From Nocardia higoensis NBRC 100133 (GTDB taxonomy: Bacteria > Actinomycetota > Actinomycetes > Mycobacteriales > Mycobacteriaceae): a DNA stretch of 64,000 nt. The position numbers and the translations under genes are program-made. The stretch covers positions 1-64,000 of the forward strand of contig NZ_BAGA01000121.1 in assembly GCF_000308595.1 (NCBI RefSeq), in the 5' to 3' direction. Below, one piece after another: positions 1 through 8,754 of the stretch (position 1 is the stretch's first letter; every line of letters begins with the position of its first letter). The notes beneath the pieces are model-generated. The model saw only the letters and a program-made list of their open reading frames with translations, was not told the origin of the DNA and did no database searches.

Positions 1-730
1 CGACAGGGCCGGTGGCCGGCGTCGGTCCCGGCAGAGCGGGCACCCCGGCCCGCGACGACGACGCCCGCTCCGGATCATCCGGCGCGATTCCCGGCGAATC
101 GTCCACGCCCGCAGCCGGTTCGATCAGCCCGGACACGGTGAGCTCGCGCACCGCGGTCAGGCACCCGTAGGTGGTGCGCCCGAGATAACGGGCGATCTCG
201 GTGACGCTGCGCCTGGCATCGGCGGCAGCCAGCACCTCCGCCTGCCCCGCGGTGAGCATCACCCGGCGCCGATGTACCCGGCGGGCGGGCACCACCGGCG
301 CACGATCGACCAGTTCTGCGGGCCAGGGCCCCGAGCCCGGATCGCCGCGCCGCTCGCATTCGCGCACCAATTCCCGGGGGCGCACATGGCAGACCCGCGA
401 CAACCAGTGCGCGGGCGCAGGCCGGAATTCCGGTTCGGCACCGGAGGAGAGCAGGAAGTAGGCCGCGTCGTACACCGACAGCAGCGCAAGGGTTTCCAGC
501 TGCGGCTGGTCGAGCACCCCGCTCGGGTCACCGGCGCCGGCGCGCCGCCAGTCCTCGGGGGTCGCCACCCCCGCTTCCACCACCAGCCGATCCAGCCCGG
601 TGGCCCGATGGCAGTGCGCGGACGCTATCGCGCCGTCGGCCAGGTGGAATTCTCCGTCACCGGCCAGCAACACGCCGGTGCTGCCCTCCTGTTCGAGCCG
701 GCGCAGTTCGACGGCGAGGTCACCGCTCAT
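1..730 (-). CDS. DUF4388-like / winged-helix protein, partial (runs off left edge)
   Basis: An open frame of 243 codons starts at ATG 730 and has no stop before the window edge, so the C-terminus is missing. The start overlaps the stop of the roadblock gene by 11 bases (ATGAGCGGTGA), which indicates translational coupling. The N-terminus (MSGDLAVELRRLEQEGSTGV) and the following glycine-rich strands look like a DUF4388-type sensor or adaptor domain. Around residues 165-205 there is a wHTH-like segment (VMLTAGQAEVLAAADARRSV, then TEIARYLGRTTYGCLTAVREL). The pairing with a roadblock protein suggests a small-GTPase/polarity or signalling adaptor module rather than metabolism. The family assignment rests on overall pattern and is tentative; that it is a real gene is well supported by reading frame, coupling and composition. 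Confidence 0.7.
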   Translation of the reverse strand, partial: MSGDLAVELRRLEQEGSTGVLLAGDGEFHLADGAIASAHCHRATGLDRLVVEAGVATPEDWRRAGAGDPSGVLDQPQLETLALLSVYDAAYFLLSSGAEPEFRPAPAHWLSRVCHVRPRELVRECERRGDPGSGPWPAELVDRAPVVPARRVHRRRVMLTAGQAEVLAAADARRSVTEIARYLGRTTYGCLTAVRELTVSGLIEPAAGVDDSPGIAPDDPERASSSRAGVPALPGPTPATGPV

Positions 731-1112
731 CGTCACCCTCGGCGAACTCGGCGAGAACGGCCTTCAGCTGGTAGCGGGCCAGTCCCAGATTGCCGGTCTG
801 CTCGTCGCAGACGACGTGCACGAAGATCCGCCCGTCGAAATCTCCGCCGACCAGATACAGCAGGTGGTAGCCGCCTCCGCCGCAGACGATGATCTCGCTG
901 ATGTCGTCTTCGCCGGATCCGCTCGCCAGCGCCGAGCAGCCGAGGACCGCGCGCACCACATCCGTGGTCCCGGCGGCGTCCTCGTGCTGATCGACCAGCT
1001 CGTGCCGACCCGCCGCGGCGATCGCCAGACCGCTCGCACCATCCACCATCGTCACGCTGCGCGCACCGGGAATGTCCATGATGCGTTTCAGGCAGCCGTC
1101 TATACCGAGCAC
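720..1112 (-). CDS. Roadblock/LC7 domain protein
   Basis: A 130-residue protein from GTG 1112. The frame is open further upstream to 1253, but that extension (arginine- and cysteine-rich) has no family character, while the sequence from VLGIDGCLKRIMDIPGARSV is a typical single roadblock/LC7 fold: opening helix, strand SVTMVDGASGLAIAA, long helix, then paired strands (HLLYLVGG, GRIFVHVV) and a final helix. Roadblock proteins bind or regulate small GTPases in bacteria; here no GTPase gene is visible, but the partner gene downstream is cut by the window edge. The gene overlaps that partner by 11 bases and is presumably its first cistron. The GTG start is preceded only by a weak purine tract, so the exact start is uncertain. 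Confidence 0.72.
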   Translation of the reverse strand: MLGIDGCLKRIMDIPGARSVTMVDGASGLAIAAAGRHELVDQHEDAAGTTDVVRAVLGCSALASGSGEDDISEIIVCGGGGYHLLYLVGGDFDGRIFVHVVCDEQTGNLGLARYQLKAVLAEFAEGDDER

Positions 1113-1805
1113 CGCTTCACCGCTTGTCTTCCGAAGGTTTGCCCCCGTTTCTCGCCGCGAGGGCTTACACGGGCCCGACGCTACACACGGACGGCGAAGA
1201 CTGCACGGCGAACGCGGGGAAAATCCGCATTTCCGCGCATTTCGCCCGCTCACGCAACAAACAATACCTATCGGTTTTCAAACCGGGAGATATTACATAC
1301 CAGTTGGTATAGTTTGCCGAGCTCCGCGTCGACAGCAGATCGAATATTGCACAACGAAATCTCGACCGCGTGCCGACGCCATGGATTCCCCCATCGGCCC
1401 GAGCCGGCGGCGGCCACGGGCGCGGCCGCCATCGACCCCCACGCGACGCGCCACCGATGGAAGTCGGCTCTGACCGGCGCGATGGCGGGCCTACAGCACC
1501 GACACGCGCGCAACCGCCCGACCGGCGATCGCCGAAGTCCGGCCGACCACACCGTCCCGATATCACACACCCTTCGTCACCGCGAACGGAGGCCGGCACT
1601 CGTATTCTCCGAATTTGCCGCAGCCCACAACAGCCGCCGCGACATCGAGGGAAAAACATAATCCGATACGCGCCCACAGCGATCCCCACATCCGCCGCAG
1701 CAAATCCGTCCTGTCGATTCACCGTGGCTTATTTCTTCCCGAGATACACCATTCACATTCTGTGTATCCGACGTCGGCCGCGTGACAATCGAAGATGCCA
1801 CTCCG
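1113..1805. other. Intergenic stretch with AT-richer island
   Basis: About 700 bases without a supportable gene. The section around 1240-1320 is clearly less GC-rich than its surroundings and carries two palindromes (annotated separately), consistent with the promoter region of the roadblock operon. The remainder (about 1320-1805) contains short open frames in several phases with low-complexity, Arg/Pro-rich translations and no recognisable domain. Confidence 0.5.
1272..1310. promoter_or_regulatory. Paired operator-like palindromes
   Basis: CGGTTT-TC-AAACCG (1272-1285) and ATACCA-GT-TGGTAT (1297-1310) are two perfect 6-bp-arm palindromes 11 bases apart in an AT-rich island 160-200 bases upstream of the roadblock start. 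Symmetry of this size is typical of dimeric repressor sites. No specific regulator can be named. Confidence 0.4.
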
Positions 1806-2193
1806 AATATCGCCCCCGGTCGACGGGTCACCCGCAAACAATTCCGCAGCGCAGTAATTCGGCACTTCCGAACCGTCGGGCCATCGGCACGCGTCCGAGC
1901 ACGTACAGCCCCGCCGATTCGGATCCTGCCATCGAGCCGGAGCGACAGGACCAGACGAAGGCATCGGTCCGCTCGACCTGAACGCAGTGCACAGTCCTGC
2001 CGTCCGCCGACCGCCCCACAGCGCCGGGCCCTGGGCAGCAGTCGTGCAGCCGGACCGTCGGCTCCGGCGGCGCGAGCCGGATCCGCTCCCGGGCACGGCA
2101 CCTGCCGAACCGCGGGCGACCACGAGCCCCGGCGGCAGTTCCCGAAATTGCAAACGCAAATCTGCGTCCGTTTTCTGGCGCGGGAATCGTCAT
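1806..2193 (-). pseudogene. Decayed gene for a small cysteine-rich, probably secreted protein
   Basis: No single frame is convincing, but reading 5' to 3' on the minus strand gives one coherent protein if the frame changes three times. Frame A (2055-1948) reads LHDCCPGPGAVG..DGRTVHCVQVERTDAFVWS. Frame B (1925-1854) reads DPNRRGCTCSDACRWPDG then SEVPNY. Frame A again (1857-1831) reads LLRCGIVCG, then stops. Frame B (1829-1806) reads DPSTGGDI. The segments are collinear with essentially no gaps, as expected for a gene with one-base indels; the first lies near 1928, where one lost base separates MAG from MAQDP. The cysteine pattern and the DG..VP..RCG..CG element look like an exported actinobacterial protein. 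I recognise no function. Sequencing error is an alternative to true decay. Confidence 0.5.
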
Positions 2194-2300
2194 GGCGACA
2201 CCGGATTCGTGCGTCGACGGCAGCGCGGACCGATAGCGGAAGACAGCCCGTTGCGGCGCAGTTTACGAGCCGCAACCCGGGCCCCTGCCCAATTCCGGGA

Positions 2301-2960
2301 TCACAACTCCGCGGCAGGCGGCACCAGCGCCGGACGGTCGGCCAGATAGGCGTCGGCGAGAATATCGCCGAGCCGGGTCGTCTGCTTGATGAGCCCGGGA
2401 ATATCGATCGCGACCACGCCCGCCTGCCAGGCGCCGGTCAGTTCCACGAACCCGCCGACGGCCATCAGCACCATGCGGTGGAACTCCCCGAAGTCGACTC
2501 CGGAGCGCAGGTAGGGCTCGAGATTCGTCGCCAGCATGTCGGTGACGATCAGCACCAGGTCGCGACGGCGGCGTTCCAGCACCTCACTGCCCGCGTGATC
2601 ACCGAAGAGCACCTGGGTGCGGCGCGGGTCGTCGGCGAAACCGCGCACCACCGCCTCGACGGCGCGGTGCAGGACGTCCAGCGGCGGGGCTTCGTGCCGG
2701 TCCCCGATCGCGGCGGTCAGCGTCGCGGTCGTCTCGTCGCGCACGTGGTCCCACGCGGCGGCGAGCAGCTCGGAGCGATCGGCGAAGCTCTCCCGAAAGT
2801 ACCTGTCGTTCAGACCTGCTCGCGCGCACACGCTGCGCAGGCTGACCGCTGCCCAGCCGCTCTCCACCCACACGTCGATGGCGGCGTCGATGAGCTGGGC
2901 GCGGCGGGCGGCACGGCGCGCTTCCACGGTCCGCCCGCCCCACGTCGATGGGCTGGTCAT
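2301..2960 (-). CDS. TetR family repressor, divergent from P450
   Basis: A 219-residue protein starting MTSPSTWGGRTVEARRAARR; the frame stays open for 22 more codons to 3026, but those would run through the operator palindrome, so ATG 2960 is preferred. The N-terminal TetR HTH is clear (RAQLIDAAIDVWVESGWAAV, SLRSVCARAGLNDRYFRESF), followed by a helical ligand domain ending in LGDILADAYLADRPA. It is divergent from the P450 gene across 110 bases holding a perfect 29-bp inverted repeat, its likely operator and autoregulatory site. The arrangement matches M. tuberculosis Rv3058c next to CYP136 (Rv3059). The inducing ligand cannot be read from sequence. Confidence 0.88.
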   Translation of the reverse strand: MTSPSTWGGRTVEARRAARRAQLIDAAIDVWVESGWAAVSLRSVCARAGLNDRYFRESFADRSELLAAAWDHVRDETTATLTAAIGDRHEAPPLDVLHRAVEAVVRGFADDPRRTQVLFGDHAGSEVLERRRRDLVLIVTDMLATNLEPYLRSGVDFGEFHRMVLMAVGGFVELTGAWQAGVVAIDIPGLIKQTTRLGDILADAYLADRPALVPPAAEL

Positions 2961-2994
2961 GGATCCATCTTGACAAAAGCCGGGGCGTCGGGAG

Positions 2995-3023
2995 TCAATT
3001 GGTGACAAGTCGTCACCAATTGA
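2995..3023. promoter_or_regulatory. Perfect 29-bp operator palindrome
   Basis: Left arm TCAATTGGTGAC (2995-3006), spacer AAGTC (3007-3011), right arm GTCACCAATTGA (3012-3023); the 12-base arms are exact reverse complements. It lies between the divergent TetR and P450 starts, 35 bases from the TetR ATG and 48 from the P450 ATG, so one bound dimer could block both promoters. Confidence 0.8.
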
Positions 3024-3070
3024 CACACCGGCTCGCCCCCGACCTTCGCAGCGCCGCGAAAGGACAGCAC

Positions 3071-4507
3071 ATGTACGCAGGACTTCTCCGTGGGCTCAAG
3101 CAACGCGCCGCAGACCTGGCCGACCTCTATCCCGCTCGGCCGACTCCGCTCGCCGAACCACCGGCGGGCAGCGGTTTACTCCCGGTGCTCGGCGACGGCG
3201 GTATGCCTCTGCTCGGCCACTCACTGCGCGTCTACCACGACCCGATCATCTGGGCCCGCAAGGCTTTCGACAAATACGGCGAGGTGTCCTGGTCGAGCAT
3301 CTTCGGCCGCCGTGCCGTCGCGGTGTTCGGCCCCGAGGCGATCGAAGTGGTCTGGAGCAACAAGGAGAAGGTCTTCTCCAGCGAGCAGGGCTGGGAGTAC
3401 TGGATCGGCCCCTTCTTCCGTCGTGGCATCATGCTGCTCGACTTCGACGAACACCTGCACCACCGGCGCATCATGCAGCAGGCCTTCACCCGCCCCCGCC
3501 TGATCGACTACCTCGACATGATGCGCCCCGGCATCGCCCGCGAACTCGACTCCTGGCAGCCCGAACCCGGCTTCCTGCTCTACGACAACGTCAAACAGAT
3601 GCTGCTCAACCTCGCCACCGAGGTCTTCGTCGGCGCCGAACTGGGCCCCGAGGCCAAGCGGGTGGAGCACGCTTTCGAGGACACCGTCGTCGGCGGCCAG
3701 GCGCTGATCCGAACCCCCGTCCCCGGCGGCACCTGGGATCGCGGCCTGCGCGGCCGCCGCCTGCTGCAGGAGTACTTCCGCGGCCGGCTGCCCGCCAAGC
3801 GGGCGGGCAACGGCAGCGATCTGTTCAGTGTCCTGTGCCGGGCCACCAGCGACACCGGCGACACCTTCAGCGACGAGGACATCGTCAACCACATGATCTT
3901 CGTGCTGATGGCCGCACACGACACCAGCGCCGTCTCGCTGTCCATGCTCACCTACCTGCTCGGCAAGAACCCGCACTGGCAGGAACGCCTGCGCGCCGAA
4001 TCCGTGGCTCTGGGCAAGGATTTCCTCGACTACGACGACCTCGACAAGCTCGAATCCCTGGACCTGGCCTTCAAGGAGACCCTGCGCATGTACGCCCCCG
4101 CGGGGGTCCTCATGCGCCAGGCCGTCCGCGACACCGACATCCTCGGCCACTACGTCCCCGCCGGCACCGACATCATCATCGGCGCCTACCCCTCCATGCG
4201 CCTGTCCCGCTGGTGGCCCCGCCCCGACGAGTTCGACCCCGAACGCTTCGCCGAGCACCGCCGCGAGGACAAGATCCACCGCTACGCCTGGTCGCCCTTC
4301 GGCGGCGGCGCCCACAAGTGCATCGGCCTGCACTTCGGCGGCATGACGGTGAAGTCGATCATGCACCGCATGTTGCTGCAGTTCGAGTGGAGCGTCCCCG
4401 AGGGCTACGAGGTGCCGCTGGCCTGGGGCACCGGCCCGACTCCCGAGGACGGTCTGCCGATCAACATGCGGCCCCGGCACCGGGCCGCCACCGAACGCCG
4501 CCGGTGA
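3071..4507 (+). CDS. Cytochrome P450, CYP136-like
   Basis: A 478-residue P450. The I-helix oxygen-activation segment reads MAAHDTSA (A281 onward), the K-helix ExxR is E336-T-L-R339, and the haem loop is FGGGAHKCIG with Cys417 as thiolate ligand. No membrane anchor is visible, as usual for bacterial soluble P450s. Start ATG 3071 follows AAAGGA; the frame continues upstream but through the operator. Length, haem loop and the divergent TetR neighbour resemble CYP136 (Rv3059) of mycobacteria, whose substrate is not established, so I give the family only as a resemblance. Electron donors (ferredoxin, reductase) are not encoded nearby. Probably repressed by the adjacent TetR through the 2995-3023 palindrome. 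Confidence 0.9.
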   Translation: MYAGLLRGLKQRAADLADLYPARPTPLAEPPAGSGLLPVLGDGGMPLLGHSLRVYHDPIIWARKAFDKYGEVSWSSIFGRRAVAVFGPEAIEVVWSNKEKVFSSEQGWEYWIGPFFRRGIMLLDFDEHLHHRRIMQQAFTRPRLIDYLDMMRPGIARELDSWQPEPGFLLYDNVKQMLLNLATEVFVGAELGPEAKRVEHAFEDTVVGGQALIRTPVPGGTWDRGLRGRRLLQEYFRGRLPAKRAGNGSDLFSVLCRATSDTGDTFSDEDIVNHMIFVLMAAHDTSAVSLSMLTYLLGKNPHWQERLRAESVALGKDFLDYDDLDKLESLDLAFKETLRMYAPAGVLMRQAVRDTDILGHYVPAGTDIIIGAYPSMRLSRWWPRPDEFDPERFAEHRREDKIHRYAWSPFGGGAHKCIGLHFGGMTVKSIMHRMLLQFEWSVPEGYEVPLAWGTGPTPEDGLPINMRPRHRAATERRR

Positions 4508-4585
4508 CGGGCCGGCGGCGAAGACGCGAGGTGGTCCCGCCCGGCCGGGGCAGGTAGCCGATCGACCGCACGTGGACCTGTCGTG

Positions 4586-4610
4586 GACCACGTAGAAGAC
4601 CACGTAGTCG
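4586..4610 (+). promoter_or_regulatory. Repeated CACGTAG element upstream of monooxygenase
   Basis: The sequence GACCACGTAG occurs twice in direct orientation at 4586-4595 and 4598-4607 (12-base period). The second copy continues as CACGTAGTCG (4601-4610), and the same ten bases occur at 8755-8764. In both places the element ends exactly 84 bases before the next start codon (4694 and 8848), suggesting one activator controls both operons. Confidence 0.55.
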
Positions 4611-4693
4611 TCACGGTGTCACCACTTCGCCCACTCGGCATTGTGATCGGTGTCATAAGCCCGCACGCGGCGGGCCGGATCGGAAGGACACCC

Positions 4694-5890
4694 ATGACAA
4701 CCGTGGCACCACAGCCGGATACCTACCCCGGCACCGAGCGCGGCGCCGAATACCTGGAGCGAGCACGACGCGTGGCCGAGGTGATCGAGGCCGAAGCCGA
4801 CGCCATCGAAAAGCAGGCGACGATCACCGATGTCGTGTTTCGCGCGCTCGCCGACGCCGGCCTCTTCTGGGTCCTGGTTCCGCAGGAGTACGGCGGAGCC
4901 GGCCTCGGCATCGTCGACAGCTTCAAAGTGGTCCAGGAGCTCGCACGGGCGGACGGCTCCACCGGCTGGGCCTTCATGGCCAATTCCTGTAGCACCGGCA
5001 TCGCCGCGGGCTACCTGAACGAGCAGGGTGCGCGAGAGATCTTCGGTCTCCCGGATCAGGGCATCACCGCGGGCATGATCGTGCCGACCGGCTCCGCGGT
5101 CCGAGTCGAGGGCGGATACCGAGTCAGCGGCCGGTTCCAGTTCGCCAGCGGATCGGCGCACGCGTCGTGGATCGGCGCGGGTTTCGTCGTGTACGGCGAG
5201 GACGGCAACCCGCTGCTCGACGACAATGGGGAACCGCAGTGCCGGATCGGGTTCCTGCCCCGCGACGAAGTCGAGTTCCTGGGCAACTGGGACGTGATGG
5301 GTATGGTCGGCACCGGCTCCTACGACTACAAGGTCGAGGATCGATTCGTCCCCGAGAAATACACGATGGCGACGTTCTCCACCACGCCGGTCCGCCCCGA
5401 GCCGGTCTACCAGCTCGGTTTGCTCGGCATCGGCGTGGGCGGGCACGCCCCGATCGCTCTCGGCCTGGCCGAACGCGCGCTGCAGGAGATCACGGGAATC
5501 GTCGCCGAGAAGGCGCGGCCCGGATATGCCACCGTCGTCGGCGATTCGGACCTGTTCCGAGTGGACTTCGCCCGCTACGACGCCCTCTTCCGTGCCGCGC
5601 AGGCCTATGTCTACGAGGTCTACGGGCAGGCCGAGGCCACCGCCGCGGCGGGTCTGACGATCACCGACGAACAGCGGGCGCGGATGCGCCAGGCCGCGAC
5701 GTGGGCACAGGAGGTCGCCGGTGACGTGGTCACCTTCGCGCACCGCTGGGCAGGCAGCGCCACCGTCCGCAACCCCAGCGCACTCGGTCGATGTGTACGC
5801 GATGCGGCGGTGGCCACCCAGCACGCGCTCGTCGACCGGATGACGCTGGTCGAGGCGGCCGAGCACATCCTGCCCGGCTATCGGCGCTGA
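4694..5890 (+). CDS. Acyl-CoA dehydrogenase-fold flavin monooxygenase (group D type)
   Basis: A 398-residue protein of the acyl-CoA dehydrogenase fold. Helical N-terminus with PQEYGGAGLG (about residues 60-70) and DGSTGWAFM; middle beta domain with GRFQFASGSAHASW; C-terminal domain ending RMTLVEAAEHILPGYRR. The GRFQFASGS element and the C-terminal half (Acyl-CoA_dh_2 type) fit HsaA/HpaB-like two-component monooxygenases better than true dehydrogenases, which would carry a catalytic Glu near the end. Such enzymes hydroxylate a substrate with reduced flavin delivered by a separate reductase; a reductase lies at 9942. Start ATG 4694 follows GGAAGGAC. Substrate unknown. Expression is probably linked to the 8848 operon through the shared promoter element. 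Confidence 0.75.
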   Translation: MTTVAPQPDTYPGTERGAEYLERARRVAEVIEAEADAIEKQATITDVVFRALADAGLFWVLVPQEYGGAGLGIVDSFKVVQELARADGSTGWAFMANSCSTGIAAGYLNEQGAREIFGLPDQGITAGMIVPTGSAVRVEGGYRVSGRFQFASGSAHASWIGAGFVVYGEDGNPLLDDNGEPQCRIGFLPRDEVEFLGNWDVMGMVGTGSYDYKVEDRFVPEKYTMATFSTTPVRPEPVYQLGLLGIGVGGHAPIALGLAERALQEITGIVAEKARPGYATVVGDSDLFRVDFARYDALFRAAQAYVYEVYGQAEATAAAGLTITDEQRARMRQAATWAQEVAGDVVTFAHRWAGSATVRNPSALGRCVRDAAVATQHALVDRMTLVEAAEHILPGYRR

Positions 5891-5899
5891 CCCCCGCAC

Positions 5900-5929
5900 G
5901 GCGGGCCCGTATCAGGAGGCGGGCCCGCC
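5900..5929. terminator. Bidirectional hairpin between convergent genes
   Basis: GGCGGGCCCG (5900-5909) pairs perfectly with CGGGCCCGCC (5920-5929) over a 10-base loop, between the stops of the monooxygenase (5890) and the convergent regulator (5934). There is no T-run, which is common in high-GC actinobacteria. Confidence 0.65.
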
Positions 5930-5933
5930 ATCG

Positions 5934-8564
5934 CTATACCCCGGGGGCGGGATCACCGATCAGGCTCGGACGATTGACGAGTTCCACGCGCCGTTGCAGT
6001 CCCAGTTTGCGAAGCGCGTGTTCGACGTGTCCCTCGACCGTCCGGGTGGACAGCACCAGCTTCTCGGCGATCTGCCGGTTGGTGAGGCCCGCCGCCACCC
6101 AGTGAGCGACTTCGCACTCGCGGGGCGTCAGCATCGACCGCGTCACCCGGCCTGCCCCGCCCGCCGACGGCGCGGCCGGATCCGCGAAGACGACGACGAG
6201 CAGATCCGACATCGACATGGACCGCCCCTTCTCCCAGAGCCGGTCGAAGGCCGCCACGCCGATCCGGTCACGGGCCGCACCGACCGCCCGCTCCCGCAGG
6301 TCGATCCAGCGCTGCGCCCCGTAGAGCTGGCGGCCGATGGAACCCCACATCGACGAGGCCGCGCCGAGCAGCACCGCGGCATCGTCGGCCGCGTCCAGTT
6401 CGGCCAGCGACCAGCCGAGCAATTCGGCCAGCAGCGAGATGCCGACCACATCCTCGAACGACTGCTGGATGCGCAATCCGCGCACGGCGAAATCGCGCGC
6501 GCCGGCGTAGTCCCCCTCCAACAGCGCGACGAGCCCGAGACCGTAGGTGGCATAGCTGTGGAACCATCGCTCACCGACCTCGGTGGTCTCCGCGTGCACG
6601 GCGGCGAACAACTCGCGCGCCTGATCGACGTCCGCGGCGGCACTGCACAGCATGGCTCGATGAACGCGCAGCATCGCCGTCAGATTCGGATCCGAGCCGT
6701 GTTCTGCGTAACGGACGGCGGCGGCGTCCATGCTCGTGCGCGCCGATTCCAGCGCACCCGCGAACATGTCGCGCAGGCCCTCGATGTGGGTGATCAACGC
6801 CGACACGGCATTGTCCCCGGTGTCCGCGGCCACCGCGTGTGCCCGGTGCAGTGAGAATGCCGCGGACTCCCGATCCCCCTGCAGCACCTGAACCAGTGAC
6901 AGCGCGGCGAGGACGCGCCCCTTCGTGCCGGACTCGACCGACGGCATGTCCAGCACGCGGGTCAGCCACATCCGGTGCTCGCGAATCGAAATGCCGCACG
7001 CCCACAGGAACATTCCCGCACCGAGCGCGTCGGCGGTCTTCCTGACTTCCGCCCGGCCGGCTTCGGGGCCGTCGTGCGGTGAGAGCACCGATTCCAGTGC
7101 GGCGCGGATATTTCCGCGATTGTGCCGGAGCGTCGCGGCATGCCGGTGCTGATCGGCGCTGTACCAATTCGACGCGGTGGCCTGGATCGCCGCCACACAC
7201 CAGTCCAGCAGACGCGCGCGCAACTCGGCGCGCTCCTGCGGCGAGAGCCGATCGTAGCCGTACTCGCGGATCGATTCGAGCATCCGAAACCGCACTCGCT
7301 GATCGCGCTCTTCGCGGCGCACCACCGATTTGGCGACCAGAGCCGTGACGGTATCGACGACCATATCGGCGGAGAACTCCTCGTCCGCGCAGACTCTCGA
7401 GGCCATCGGCAGGTCGAAGCCGTCGGCGAAGACCGTCAGCCGCGCCCACAGCCTGCGTTCGGGTTCGGCGCACAGGTCGTAGCTCCAGTCGATGGTGGCT
7501 TGCAGGCTCCGGTGCCGCGAGGCGCGAGTCCGCGCACCTGCGGTCAGCACCGACAGACGGTGGTCGAGTAGTCCGCACAGGTCGTCGAGCGACATCACCG
7601 TCAAGCGGGCGCACGCCAACTCGATCGCCAGCGGCAGGCCGTCGAGGCGCTCGCAGATCCGTTCCACGGTGGCCGCGTTCTGCTCGGTGATCTCGAATCC
7701 GGACAGCGCCGCCGCGGCCCGCGCCGCGAACAGTTCCACCGCCCCCGCGCCGCCACGATCACGGGTGGGCAGCGGCGGCAGGGCATAGACGTATTCGCCG
7801 GGGATCGACAGGTACTCGCGGGTGGTGGTGAGCACACGCAGGGCCGAGGTCGACTCCAGCAGGCGCGTCACCAGGTGCGCGGCGGCGTCGACGACGTGCT
7901 CGCAATTGTCGAGGACCAGCAGCATGCGCCGATTTCGCAGGTAATCGACGAGGGCTTCCTCGGGCAGCTTGTCCCGGTTGTCGAGGGCGAGCCCATCGCA
8001 CACCACCTGGGCCAGCAATTCCGGCGTGCGAATAGCGGCCAGTTCGACGAACTGGACACCGTCGGGGAAGGCGCGGCGGAACTCGTACGCGGCCTGGATG
8101 GACAACCGGGTCTTGCCGATTCCGCCCGGCCCTACGACGCTGACGAGTTTGTGCTCACCCAGCAATCGGCGCAGCTCGCGCAGCTCGGCGCGTCTGCCGA
8201 TGAATGTGGTGGCCGGGGTGGGCACCCCCGCCGCGATGTGGCGGGATTCCGCGCGCCCGGCTTCGAGTTCCTCGCGGACCTCCGTGACCTTGCGAGCCAG
8301 CATGGTCCGGGATCGCGACCAGTTCAGACGTCGGGCTATCTCGGCGATGGAGATGGCCGGATTCTCCATGAGCAGATCGCGGACCGGGCCGTCCACCGCG
8401 TCGGTGACCCGCCCGCTGCTGCGGCGAAGGTCGCCGGGCGGGTCGTTCAGCGCGAGCGCGCGCCGCACGGTGTTGCGTGACATCCCCAGGCGCAGCGCGA
8501 TTCCCTTGATCGACTCGCCATCGCTGTGACACCGGCGGATCTCGGTCCATTCGTCGATATTCAA
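5934..8564 (-). CDS. Large ATPase regulator (LAL-like) with N-terminal HTH and C-terminal LuxR HTH
   Basis: An 876-residue regulator. I choose TTG 8564 because GGAGG lies six bases upstream and the protein then starts LNIDEWTEIRRCHSDGESIK, a typical beginning; an ATG at 8597 lacks such support. Domains: an IS21/Xre-like helix-turn-helix (GIALRLGMSRNTVRRAL, about 20-40) with a second HTH-like segment (EIARRLNWSRSRTML); NB-ARC/STAND ATPase with P-loop VVGPGGIGKTR (about 143-153) and LLVLDNCEHV as Walker B; a long helical TPR-like region; and a C-terminal LuxR HTH (LTPRECEVAHWVAAGLTNRQ, STRTVEGHV). It lies between the two flavin-oxidation operons and is divergent from the second, making it the likeliest controller of both. 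The ligand is unknown. Confidence 0.88.
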   Translation of the reverse strand: MNIDEWTEIRRCHSDGESIKGIALRLGMSRNTVRRALALNDPPGDLRRSSGRVTDAVDGPVRDLLMENPAISIAEIARRLNWSRSRTMLARKVTEVREELEAGRAESRHIAAGVPTPATTFIGRRAELRELRRLLGEHKLVSVVGPGGIGKTRLSIQAAYEFRRAFPDGVQFVELAAIRTPELLAQVVCDGLALDNRDKLPEEALVDYLRNRRMLLVLDNCEHVVDAAAHLVTRLLESTSALRVLTTTREYLSIPGEYVYALPPLPTRDRGGAGAVELFAARAAAALSGFEITEQNAATVERICERLDGLPLAIELACARLTVMSLDDLCGLLDHRLSVLTAGARTRASRHRSLQATIDWSYDLCAEPERRLWARLTVFADGFDLPMASRVCADEEFSADMVVDTVTALVAKSVVRREERDQRVRFRMLESIREYGYDRLSPQERAELRARLLDWCVAAIQATASNWYSADQHRHAATLRHNRGNIRAALESVLSPHDGPEAGRAEVRKTADALGAGMFLWACGISIREHRMWLTRVLDMPSVESGTKGRVLAALSLVQVLQGDRESAAFSLHRAHAVAADTGDNAVSALITHIEGLRDMFAGALESARTSMDAAAVRYAEHGSDPNLTAMLRVHRAMLCSAAADVDQARELFAAVHAETTEVGERWFHSYATYGLGLVALLEGDYAGARDFAVRGLRIQQSFEDVVGISLLAELLGWSLAELDAADDAAVLLGAASSMWGSIGRQLYGAQRWIDLRERAVGAARDRIGVAAFDRLWEKGRSMSMSDLLVVVFADPAAPSAGGAGRVTRSMLTPRECEVAHWVAAGLTNRQIAEKLVLSTRTVEGHVEHALRKLGLQRRVELVNRPSLIGDPAPGV

Positions 8565-8754
8565 GCGCCCTCCAACGATCCATGAGATGCCGATCACTGT
8601 TCATTCCCGGGCGCATGAACCGCAACCGGGGGGGTCAAGTTGTGTCATCCGAGCCACGAATCACCCCCGAATGACCGCAGCCACCTCCTGCCATCATGCC
8701 TTTCACCTGCGATGACTTCACGCACCCCAGCGCCGCAAGAGCGCCGTGACGGAT

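Noticed and set aside
1577..2275. 232-codon minus-strand frame as an intact gene
   Set aside because: Its own translation is not protein-like; the real signal in this region lies in two other frames and is frameshifted, so it is reported as a pseudogene.
3221..4603. 460-codon minus-strand frame opposite the P450
   Set aside because: Antisense shadow; Val/Glu/Gly-rich without family features.
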